Below are positions 45,861-55,844 of a stretch of DNA of 64,000 nt, piece after piece; positions within the stretch are counted from its first letter, which is position 1; every line of letters begins with the position of its first letter. Position numbers and translations under genes: made by a program. Source of the DNA: Cryptomeria japonica (lineage: Eukaryota > Streptophyta > Pinopsida > Cupressales > Cupressaceae); the NCBI RefSeq assembly GCF_030272615.1, contig NC_081409.1:245047502-245111501 (forward strand), in the 5' to 3' direction. The notes below the pieces were generated by a model that was not told where the DNA came from, searched no databases, and saw only the letters and a program-made list of their open reading frames with translations.

Positions 45861-48800
45861 TTAATTTCCATCCGAGGGTGGTAACTGGTCAAAAATAGAT
45901 TTATACTTCTTTCGGGCGTCGGTGAGAGCGACAAAGAGTGCATCCTTTACACTTTCCATTAAAGAAGTTTGTGCTTGAATATCAGCCAATAGGGATATTA
46001 AGCCATCAAGAGTGCTTCCCTCTTGTGTAGTAGATAGGCGTGTAGCTCGGTTAATGTGTTCTTGAACTGATGAAAGATGAGGAAGGAATAATGTCTGGAG
46101 TGTCATTATGTCCATCCTGATCTTATGTTCTTCATTTCTTAGTTCTAGTTGTTGAGCCATGAGCTGTTGAAGCTTGCTATAAAAATTTTGAACTGAATTG
46201 GGCTCAGTGGTCAATTTATTTGAGAGATTGGTGATCTCTTTCTCAATTGCATCAGTTTTATTCTTCATATCTTTAATAAATATAGAAAATGTGCAAAGTT
46301 TCTGAAATAAATAAAGAATATGCTTGAGTTGAGGGGACAACTCAACAATGAATTTGACAAGCTTGACTTTCCCAATAGCTAGAGCTTTTTGTACCTCTTC
46401 TATCATTTTTTCAGTAAGCTCCTTGTCTTTTAGCTTGCTCAAGTACTCAGATGCATCAACTCTAGATGTTTCTATTTGATTAAGGAGTTCATCCAGTTGA
46501 ATATGGATGGCTGCATCAATTGACACTGTAGCTGATGGTAGCATATCTATCAGCAATGTCTTCACCTTTTGAAGTACTTTATTCTTCTTTTGAATGACCA
46601 TTTGTTTTTCTTGTTCAGCCTTTGTTTTGCATAGTTCACCGAAATCAATAAGTGCTTGCCCCTTTAATTTTGAGATATCCACATTGGGCAACACTATTGG
46701 TTTAGATAAATCAACTTTGAAACTATGCCTTTTCACCTTCTTCTCTTTACCTTTGGTTGGTTGGACCAAGACAATAGCTTGAGAGGCTTGTTGACCCTCG
46801 GTAGGTTTCTTGATAGAGGCAACACTTTGGTCAGTTCCTATAGCTGTTGTGGTGTCTTTCGGTGTCTCGGTACTGGGTGTCTCAGCTACTACATTTTCAA
46901 TGCTCGAGGGTGCTTGAGAGGTCTTTTCTTGAGTTGTACCTTCTACTACTTCAGACTGGTGACCTTCGGTGCCTTGTGTTGTATCCTAAGGAGCTTCGGT
47001 ATTGACAGGTTGATTGATCGGTGGGTAAGGCTAAACTTGTTCTAAAACGGATTCACTAGATAGAAGTTTTACATATGTTGTGTCTTCGATCATTTCCTAC
47101 TCAGGTGCTTCTGCATCCATGACATCTTCATCAATTTGAATAGTGTCAACCGGGTCTTGCTTGGTAGCATCAGGACCTTGCTCGGTGACATCAGGATCTT
47201 GTTCGGTGACATCAACAATTTCAACTTTAGATTGTTCACCAACATCCTTAGTTTTGAAGATTTCTTGCCATTTTGCTTTTGTCTCATTCTCTACATCAAT
47301 ATATAGCCCATTCATTAGTTTTAAGGCTCTCTGTTTGACAAGAAATTTGGAATTATAGGTTGTCAAGTGTTCCTTTATTTCTGCTATAGACATATCAGGA
47401 AATAGATGGACTAGACTTCTTTCTCTAATTTATTTTTCAGAGTCCATTGCATATTTCCACCTATTATCAATATGCAAGTAAAGTTCATTTGGTAGTGACT
47501 TTACTATTTCTAATGGAGCTAGCCGAAACTTTAGAAGTGTGCAAATAATAGCTTCTTTAATTTGTCTCTTCTCATCATTATTCCTAGTCTCATACTTGAA
47601 ATATCTAAATCCTGCAAATCCACCATATTCTTTTAGATTGGCACAAAAGTTTTCAACACTATGAATATTTACCTTCTTGCTTTTTACAATCTGGAATTTG
47701 TTTGCATCATCAGATTTTGTATCACTAGACTGTTTTGCTAGAATGAATCTCTGAGTAGATTTCTTTTAGGTCTTGGTTACCTTGGGAGTAGTAACACTCT
47801 TTTGCCTCTTACTCAGTGATGCAATTGATGCTCTTATGTTAGGTCTCTTTGTTGGTGGAGTCGGTAGGGCCTTTGAAGTGTCCAGTTTCTTTCTTTTCAA
47901 CACTTTACCCTTAGGCAATTCAGTGCTCAATGTTATTGCTGCCTCTTGAGCTTCTGATTCCTCTTTGGTGATGGCAAGAGTGCCTTTGATAGGTGTAGAG
48001 GAAGATTCTTCTCCAAATTTCTCAGATAAAACCTTTATCATCTTTGTAGCCTTTCTTGTAGCCTTGGGTACTACAATGCTCATTTTTACCTTTTCCTTAA
48101 CTTCTTCATAAGTTCCATACCTTAGCTCGGTAGCATGCCTTGGTAATGAAATATATGCATCAATTTACTGTTGTGTGATATCAAAGTCAATCTCGTAACC
48201 CATTGGTGGCAAAGATTGAGTCCTCGGTTCCACAGCATTCACATAATAGTAATCAGTGTCTACCTCAAAGCATATATCATCCTTATATTTCTCTACCGGC
48301 TGGGGTGGAATCTGGTACCTTTTGTGCATCTTCTCTTGAAATTTTTTGAAGTAGTCATCCATTATATCATTGAATTATCTCCCAACTTCTTGATAAAGTC
48401 ATTAATTTGATGGGTGATTGGTTGGTGTAGCTCCCAAACTACTTTACCGACTGATGGAAAGAATTTCTCAAAGTAGAAAAGCATGCATACAAGAAGTGAA
48501 CCAAACTTCAATGTATTTGCCGAGTTGTTCTTCTTTGGCTTCCTTATTATGTTCAAATTCTCAAACAAGTTCTTCAATAGCACTTCACATAAGTCAACTT
48601 TCATTCCCTTTTTCACAATTCTATAGGCTAAGTCAACTGCGGCACAGGGTACACTGTTTTCCCTTGCTGATTGGAAGAAATAGTAACTGATTACTCTAAT
48701 GGCAAACTTAAGTTCTGCATCAGTGACATTGTTCAGTTTTAATCCTTTGTAATTAGATTCTACCTTGGTTAAACTGATTAACTCCTTCTATGATATCATC

Positions 48801-49237
48801 TTCTGAGCTCGTGCATGATCATAGATAGGATAACCGGTGATCATATGAATGATTTCCTTGGTGATTTTGAATGGTTTCTCTTCTAGCAACATGAAATCAT
48901 CATGAACTCTACTCAAAACAAACTTAACCCATTGGGGCTTGAACACACGAGGGTAGGTTAGGGCTTCAGTCAATCCCTTGATTCTAATGTGTTCATACTT
49001 GTAATACACCATCGGTACATAATTCATCATAGGTGTCTCTAATCTCAACATGACCGAGTTCTTCAACACGGTATTTGGTGAAGAATCTAAAATCTTCAAC
49101 TAACAAGACTCGATCTGGGATGAGTGAAAGGCGATTTTGTCATCCGGTTTAGAGGCAACTTTAGGAGTCAAAGTGTATTTCAGTGAGGGTTTCTCCACAT
49201 TCTTGACAACTATGGGATCTTGGATTTTGGGTGCCAT
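45861..49237 (-). pseudogene. Nested element ORF B, about 1,120 codons, function unknown
   Basis: The pieces between 49237 (start MAPKIQDPIV) and the TAA at 45861 lie in one frame until about 48362 and in the next frame thereafter. A single ancestral ORF broken by one frameshift and several stops explains them. N-terminal third: hydrophobic-aromatic pattern (YPRVFKPQWVKFVLSRVHDD, then ITKEIIHMITGYPIYD) faintly like plant retroelement accessory proteins. Middle: basic Ser/Thr/Lys-rich linker (SKRQKSVTTPKVTK). Next: acidic repeats of VTEQ(D/G)PD near 47200. The C-terminal 302 residues are open (46769-45861) and strongly helical, likely coiled coil. No enzyme motif is recognised. Confidence 0.6.
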
Positions 49238-49784
49238 TGTAGATTTCAGGTAAAAACTTAGCAAACTATCCTTAGGGTTTGACGGTTTACAAACGACAGA
49301 CGCTTCACACTCAGCACATAATAGCAATTTGATAAGATCGGTAAATTAGCTTGACAATGTGATAAGATTTGATGTAAATACCTTGGATTCACTTTGAATG
49401 AAGTTTGATCACCTTGATTCGCTTTGCTCTGCTCTTTCGAAAACTTGGTGAATGTAAATGACCACGAAAATGCTTTTAAGTACACAAAATACCTTATCGG
49501 GCTCTGTGCGGGTTAGGTTAAAACATTAAATGCACTCAGTTTACCTTTAACTAATTTACTCTCTTTTTTTCATTTTAACCGAGTAACCAAATTTCCTTCA
49601 TTTACCGACTTGACAGACTTCCTGTATTCACCGACTTGACAGGTTTCCTGTAAAGTACTTTTGATAGAATTTCAAACTTACTAATGCATCTTAACTATGC
49701 ATATTTTGAATTGTGTACATAATAGAATAGGAATTGTTATGATTTTAACCTTCAAAGAATGTAGTCCCTTCATACCTTTTTTGA
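49238..49784 (-). other. Gap between ORF A and ORF B
   Basis: About 550 bp without a plausible gene. On the minus strand it would separate the two ORFs and could hold a splice acceptor or a second promoter; I see no clear signal for either. Confidence 0.45.
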
Positions 49785-51137
49785 TTAGTTTGGAATAGGT
49801 GCACCTAACTTGGTAGGTAAGGTGCTTTGTTCATTTGACACAATTTCCTTCTTTTTCCAAATCATCTTTAATTTTTCTTTTATTTCTGTAGTGTCTCCTC
49901 TAGGTTGATCTCTGCAATCTCCAGCTAAATGTCCAACTTTGTGACAATGAAAACATGTCATACCAGGATTTCTCCATGCTCTTCGGTTGTTCATTCCAAA
50001 CCTTATAAAATAGTTGGCACTTATATGTCCATATCTTCCACAACATTCACACCATATCCTTGTGTTGTAATCACATGGTACTACTGCATATTGTCGGTAA
50101 GGATCTGTGTGAGTTCGGTAACCCCTAGTGTTTACTTGATGTGCAGACCACATGTAGTTCTTTTGCTTAAGCCAGCACTTCTTAGTACTATGTCCATATC
50201 TATTGCAGTTTCTACAAAACCCTTTGAATTTTGCTTTCTGATAGTTGTTAACAGACTTTGTCCTACATTGATTAAATGTGTGACCATATTTATTGTAATT
50301 GTAACAATAATTATTGGACTTAGTGATATTCGATTGCTTACCTTTTCTGATTTGGCATATGTTGGCAGTATGACCTTGATTTCCACAGTAGTAGCAAATA
50401 GGCTTCTTTCTTTTGATGTTATTCCTGTTTCCAGCTTGCTTTGATGATTCTCCTCTCTCGGTAGTATGAATTCCTTTCTCAGTAGAGTCTTTTCCTTTGT
50501 AACTGAGTCCTACATCTTTGTTGGGTCTTCTTGTATTTAGTTTCTCATCCAACATCTTTGATGCTTCATAACTCTTCTTCAATGTTTCTTTGGATTTCTT
50601 CTCTGTTTCAAGTTCATCGTTCAACCTTGATACTTCAAGTTTCAATGCTTGATTCTCATCATTCTTTAGAATTGCTTCATGATGTGCATAACCTAGTTGA
50701 TCTATCATATTTTGTTGAATCCCAGTCAACCTTATGATTTCATCATTCTTATCAGATACTAAGACTTCAAGTTGTTGTTTCTCTCTCTGTAGATCTCTTG
50801 CTTTATCCTCAGTTGTCCTTAATGCATCTAGATTTTCAGTCATCAGTGTACTGAAATGTTCTTGTTCTCTTTTCATTGCTTTTAGTTGATTAGACAATGC
50901 TTTGTTCTTTTCTTTCAATACTCCAATCATTTCTTCAGTTTCTTCAGATATACTATTCTCAGATGATGTCTCAATTTGTTCCACTAACTCTTCAGAATCG
51001 TGCAAGTCATTAGATAATCTTCTTCTTACTTTCAGAGATTTTTGCATTTGCCTTTGCATGTCTGCAATCACTTGATTAGCATGATCTAGCTCTTCTTGCA
51101 GATATACAATCCTCCAAGATTGTTTATAACCTTCCAT
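49785..51137 (-). CDS. Nested element ORF A: coiled-coil protein with five zinc knuckles
   Basis: An open frame of 450 codons from the ATG at 51137 (MEGYKQSWRIVYLQEELDHA). The frame stays open upstream into the LTR, but that start would lie before the PBS, so I prefer 51137. Residues about 15-210 are heptad-like coiled coil (many L, E, K, Q). A basic linker follows, then five C-x2-C-x4-H-x4-C units: CYYCGNQGHTANIC, CYNYNKYGHTFNQC (second Cys is Tyr), CRNCNRYGHSTKKC, CECCGRYGHISANY (last Cys is Tyr) and CFHCHKVGHLAGDC. Nucleic-acid binding is expected from the family. No capsid (UBN2-type) domain is apparent. It stands in the gag position and is the only undamaged gene of this element. Confidence 0.75.
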   Translation of the reverse strand: MEGYKQSWRIVYLQEELDHANQVIADMQRQMQKSLKVRRRLSNDLHDSEELVEQIETSSENSISEETEEMIGVLKEKNKALSNQLKAMKREQEHFSTLMTENLDALRTTEDKARDLQREKQQLEVLVSDKNDEIIRLTGIQQNMIDQLGYAHHEAILKNDENQALKLEVSRLNDELETEKKSKETLKKSYEASKMLDEKLNTRRPNKDVGLSYKGKDSTEKGIHTTERGESSKQAGNRNNIKRKKPICYYCGNQGHTANICQIRKGKQSNITKSNNYCYNYNKYGHTFNQCRTKSVNNYQKAKFKGFCRNCNRYGHSTKKCWLKQKNYMWSAHQVNTRGYRTHTDPYRQYAVVPCDYNTRIWCECCGRYGHISANYFIRFGMNNRRAWRNPGMTCFHCHKVGHLAGDCRDQPRGDTTEIKEKLKMIWKKKEIVSNEQSTLPTKLGAPIPN

Positions 51138-51185
51138 TGATAAAATCTTTCTCTTTAGGTAGTTAAACCCTTTTTCAAGATTCAA

Positions 51186-51197
51186 GCTCTGATACCA
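51186..51197 (-). other. Primer binding site of the nested element
   Basis: On the minus strand TGGTATCAGAGC follows the right LTR after AT, exactly as in the Copia elements. It is complementary to initiator tRNA-Met. Confidence 0.9.
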
Positions 51198-51199
51198 AT

Positions 51200-52305
51200 T
51201 GTTAGGCCCAATATGGAAAGCTAATGTACTGAGAGGGGAGGGGTGAATCAATACTCCAAAACTTTTCTTGAATAATAACTTTACTATTATGCATAAATAG
51301 AATAGTGCAGTAACATAAAATAAAGTTAAAGCAAATAGATAACAATCATACATGATTCACTCCATAACACATATATTTTGGTTATGCAAAAACTCTTGGT
51401 TAGAGAGAAAAACTGCGGTGGGGATGGTACCCACAACTTCACTATTGCAATAATAAAGAGTGCTCGGTTAGAGCTACATTTTAGCTATTTCTGATAGCTT
51501 ACCCTGTTAGGAGTAATAAGATCTATTAGCTCTACCTTGCTAAAGGATTTTACAACATTTATTCTGAATGTTGCACCTGGTTAGAGGCTTTATAATTTAT
51601 AGACTTGATTAGAGTCTTTTACTCTGTTAAAGGTTTCTCTTTCAACTTCACAATATTACAATAAAATCATTACAAATATCTACAACTTTACATCTAAAAT
51701 GTTATAGCAGATTCTATGTGCTCAGAATAGATTACCTTGCTTATAGCATACCTCAGTAACCCATATAGTAACTCGGTAAACCCTTCTGTTTACTCTATTC
51801 TTCGACTGTTCTCTGTAATAGTCTTCTTACACACATCTATACACCCTTAACTCATGTTGTATAAATAGATCTCTTAAGATGGTGATCTAATTCATTGCTT
51901 TGATCTTACAAACATGATTCCTCTAATGAATAACTATACAAAATATTTCATTGGTTAGATTGATCTCAAAATCATACACAATCTTCTAGTGCAATTTCCA
52001 ATGTAATAATGGTTAGATGTGCCTCGATCTTGTAAGACGTTTTCATATGCATGTCCAGGTTCAATGTATCTGGTAACATGTTTCACTCAGTGTGTCATCT
52101 TTACTGCTCGGTAGTCATAAAAAGATACTCGGTAGACAGCTCGGTGTATACTGCGTACTGTGACTACTTTCCTCTGTAACTGACTAGACTGTGAATAACA
52201 ACTTCTCTGTGTATACTGACTGCATGATTCGTTAGTGCTAACTGACTAGAGTATATAGTATAACTTTGAATATAAAAACTAATGGCAACTTGATAAGTAG
52301 TAACA
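51200..52305 (-). repeat. 5' LTR of the nested element (right)
   Basis: 1106 bp. Read on the minus strand it ends CTGATTCACCCC, a pyrimidine tract, then GGGCCTAACA. The CTGATTCACCCC stretch and following C/T tract are shared with the Copia LTR of unit 2. A TATA-like TATTTATA lies near 51862-51870 on the minus strand. Confidence 0.92.
51462..51631 (-). other. Mini-hairpin array in the nested element LTR
   Basis: Plus-strand view: GCTC-GGTTA-GAGC (51462), AGCTAT-TTCTG-ATAGCT (51483), TTACCC-TGTTAG-GAGTAA with one mismatch (51499), CCT-TGCTAA-AGG (51535), CAACATT-TATTCTG-AATGTTG (51553), CCT-GGTTAG-AGG (51576), AGACT-TGATTAG-AGTCT (51601) and a weaker ACTC-TGTTAA-AGGT (51621). On the transcribed strand most loops read TTAGCA, CTAACC, CTAACA or TTAACA, the same class as in the Copia LTR. 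Confidence 0.6.
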
Positions 52306-53330
52306 CCCCAATCTGCCATTGATGCACGGAGTCACCCTAAGTCCTCATACGGATATAAAATTTTCAGGCAAGGAAATCTTTCATCCTCTTGGGACTCCTT
52401 GGGGCTATTTTTTTAATTTGGCTGAGTCCTAAGCACTATCCTTTTATCAACACAACTTGCACTGTCCCTTTGACTAATGTGTCATCTTGCTTAGGGCTCG
52501 TCAAGGTTAAAATTTGACTTTGTCGAGTGTCGACCTCTTCTTACCTTTGTCAAAAAGAGATAAGCTTTTGTAACAATTTTATTTAATGATGTTTTTAAAT
52601 CATTATTAAATAATTATTTAAATTAAACCCCATTTCAAAACCCCTTTTCTTCTTTCTTCAAAACTTGGAAATCGAGTCCCACTGAATGCACTTGTGGCCC
52701 TTATAAGCACATTGCAGCTAAATATTGTTCATTGCGTTTTGAATAATTAGCACTCACTAAGTTGAGAAATAACCCCTTGCCAAGTGTCGAGGGAAAGCTT
52801 CATCTTGCCATACTATATAGTCAATGGACCCCACTTTTTAGAAGCGCGAATTCACAATTCAAATGTACCCGCCTAATAATGTTATAAAACATTATTTTAA
52901 ATGATACATTGGATATTCTATATTTCTTGTGTGTGGTTGGGCATATGACATGAAGCCCCACACCTTTTACAAACATGCCCTCATCTTTCACATACATGTT
53001 AAATTTATAACATAAAAATGATTTAAACAACAAGAAACTTATATCAATCTTGAAAATGCAACAATAACACAATGAGGCAAGTAGGGTCCCTTCTGGGCCC
53101 GACTTAAAAAAAATCATTTTCAAGTAGTTGAGCCTTGAAACTGATTTAGAATCACTGCAACATTCATTTGGATCAATAACACACAAGCTGGAATCAATGA
53201 AATTTGATTTTCAACCACTATGCAAAATGATCAAAACAAGCCTAGAGGCTCTAAAAACTGATAAAATGCCCACTTGAGACCATGCCACTTGCCAAACATG
53301 TAGCTGGATATACTAAGAATCACTCTGCAA
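52306..53330. other. Spacer of unit 3, no gene seen
   Basis: CCCCA at 52306-52310 is the right target duplication. The rest is collinear with 8361-9350 of unit 1. No gene is seen; an open minus frame near 52821-53186 probably reflects the tail of the LINE remnant. Confidence 0.6.
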
Positions 53331-54595
53331 AATGGAATTGCTTGATGATACATCATCCCTAGCTTTGTTCATTGTAGACATCCTAGGCACATTATTCTTC
53401 TTAGAACTCCTTATGTTCCTCGTAACTGTATAAACCCACTGTTATCCTCAAAATCTATTTCTTCTATACTCAAGGTTTCCTTCCCTGAATCATAGATTTT
53501 CTCTATTGTCTTGCCCCTTGTACCCTTTTCTAGATTTAAGCTCTGGCAATTCATTTTTGAACTAGGTTGAGAAGTATCTCCCATACAATCCATCTCAACA
53601 TTTGGAAATGTAGATTTAACATAGTTGATTGAATCATTTGAGATATTCTCAGATTGACATTTTACAACTTTCTCCATATTCGTAGAGGGAGAATTAGAGG
53701 TTTCCTCAATACAGGTCTCATCTTTACTGTCCTTTTTACCATCAGGGCAACTCACTTCCTTTTGATCTGATGCTTCATCAATTTCTTCACTTTTCTTCTC
53801 CAGCCGAGCTTCAGAGATTTCCTCAATATAGGTCTCATCTTTACTGCCCTTTTTACCATCAGGGATACTTACTTCCTTTTGATTTGATGCTCTAGTTCTC
53901 TCTTCACCTTTCTTCTCCAACCTCCCCTCAGGATCAGTTTCTTCTTGCTCAACTTCTCTATCTGAATTACTCAGAATACCACCACCCTCAAAGGATGTGT
54001 CGTTATCTTCCCTCATATCATTGTTGACATGACTAGCATTAGATTTGACTCCTTCAAGAGGATCCCTTTTAGCCTTCCAATCTTTCTTTTCCATTCCATT
54101 AGATTTCTTAACATTCATCAAGCATTTTTTGCCCAATGAACCAACTTTTTGCATTTAAAAAAAAGGGAAGGGTTTCAAACTCAATCGGTTGAACCCATTT
54201 CCCTAACTTAGAGAGAATCTCAATTGGGGAAGGGAGATAAATGGATTGAACAATACTTACATAGATCCTGGCAAAAACACACCTCTTCCTAATGACAGTC
54301 ATTTGATAAATTGATAATAGCTCCCCAAAAGAACTAGCAATACCTCTGAAAACATCTTCATTCCAGAACTCCATTGGAAGCCCAGGCAACCTTACCCAAA
54401 CAAGAACCATCAAAAAGTTACTTGGATTAGTACCATTCGATGTCCATTTTTCAGAGCCAATGATGACTTGTCAATGAACCAAGGCCCTTCGCAACTAATA
54501 GCAACAATATCCTCTTCACACAGAAAGGAGAATGAGAAAAAACCTTTGGGCATCGCAACAACCTCCACTTGCCCTTTCAAATATACCCCAAGGCC
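53331..54595 (-). pseudogene. LINE ORF1 remnant, unit 3
   Basis: The copy of 9360-10607. On the minus strand the DUF4283-like part (VEVVAMPKGFFSFSF, GPWFIDKSSLALKN) leads into VLVWVRLPGLPMEFWNEDVF and SIYQM...RKRCVFARI, then KLGKWVQPIEFETLPF. The zinc knuckle is damaged by a small deletion near 54165. The downstream 247-codon frame (54154-53411) is acidic and contains two copies of a unit of about 38 residues (RLEKK.EE...AS.QKEVS.PDGKK.SKDET.IEE). The N-terminal third is absent: at 54595 the sequence joins DNA equivalent to 11640 with AAAT microhomology. Confidence 0.72.
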
Positions 54596-55805
54596 ACCAC
54601 TATAGTTGGCCATTCATACAAAATTATAAAATATCAACAAAATTTGAGACACATATACATACAGGCTATAAAAAAACTACAAAGTATCTACAAAAAAAAT
54701 GCTTGTTTCCCTTACAAACTATTTTTTGGTTGTCCTAATAGGTTCATTGACCTATTAATCTTCAAGTTCGAGCTTCGATGAGCTTTCTCTTTCCGCTCCT
54801 TTGTCATACCAGCACCATCTCATTTCAGTCTCCATTCACAGAGATAATATTTCAAATCCTCTAGCTAATATGGACTTTAACTTTCCTTTCATCCATATCA
54901 TTTGACTGACTCCACCAAATTAAAGGTTGAAGTGATGGATTTTGATCTATAATTTTTAACTAGTCGCCCTCTGGTGCCATGAGACCTTCACCCAAATGCA
55001 CTATGATGTCCCCAAAACTGAACCTCATCAAGTATTATTAAGAAAATACCTTGTATCATCTTTACAAATGATACACTATATGGAAGAGCTACAAATCAGC
55101 CCCTTAAAGATATCTGCATCAATCCAATATGTTGCCATTGGTAAATTGATTGGTCAACAACTGCTGAGGACAATCAACATGATATTAATCGATATCTCAT
55201 AACCCAAGCAAGCTGGATAAAATTAAATGATGTTAACTATTGATTATTATCTACCAATCAATAACTTATGAGGAAACGTGATATTGACCAAACACTGGTT
55301 GATAATGATGATTAGTATATCAACGATTTGGGTAATATGGAAGCTACGATAAAAGATTATACGAACGATGGGTCGGAAGATAATTCATTACCCCAGATCG
55401 ACTAAGGCATATGTTGATAGTGATCAATAGATAAGTAACGATTACTAACTTAAAGTGATTATATACATTCATCCTATAGCATGATGAGAGGAGTAGCGAC
55501 TAATCAAAGGCTACAAATTGTCTCCAAGGAATACTTAAACTAGGACCAAGTATAATGATTAAGGGAATATTGGTGTCCACTAGATATTCTATTCACCACC
55601 TATGAAGCTAAAAATAACTAAGGCATCGATTAAAAATAACAAATAACAATAATTACAAAAGGGTGTGGAGAGATGTCTATTCATTCAACAAGATATAAGA
55701 TGCCAATCAAATCCCATCCATCACGGCATCTACCATCGTTCTTATTCATCCTTTGTAGATTTGATCAGCCTGAGCCAACACTTTGGCTTTAGGGAAGAGG
55801 AATAG
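54596..55805. other. Spacer of unit 3, no gene seen
   Basis: Collinear with 11640-12878. No recognisable coding sequence. Confidence 0.55.
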
Positions 55806-55836
<31 letters not shown>

Positions 55837-55844
55837 CACACACA
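55806..55844. repeat. (AC)n-(AT)n microsatellite, short allele
   Basis: About 39 bp: AC repeats, a short AT core, then AC repeats. It is the homologue of the 101-bp tract at 12879. Confidence 0.93.

Larger units (their letters stand above)
44371..52305 (-). mobile_element. Nested non-autonomous LTR element with zinc-knuckle and unknown ORFs
   Basis: LTRs of 1121 bp (left) and 1106 bp (right) begin TGTTAGGCCY and end AGTAGTAACA on the plus strand, with a perfect CCCCA target duplication. The PBS beside the right LTR and the PPT beside the left LTR show that the element is transcribed leftward. The order on the minus strand is 5' LTR, PBS, coiled-coil/zinc-knuckle ORF A, about 550 bp gap, decayed ORF B of about 1,120 codons, multiple purine tracts, 3' LTR. 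No protease, integrase, RT or RNase H motif is visible in 5.7 kb of internal DNA. Units 1 and 2 lack it, so it is younger than the duplication. Confidence 0.92.

Noticed and set aside
51138-51353. N-terminal 72 codons of the ORF overlapping the nested element LTR
   Set aside because: This start would lie in U5, upstream of the PBS. The ATG at 51137 fits a gag-position gene. The upstream part is hydrophobic and looks random, though a leaderless read-through cannot be excluded.
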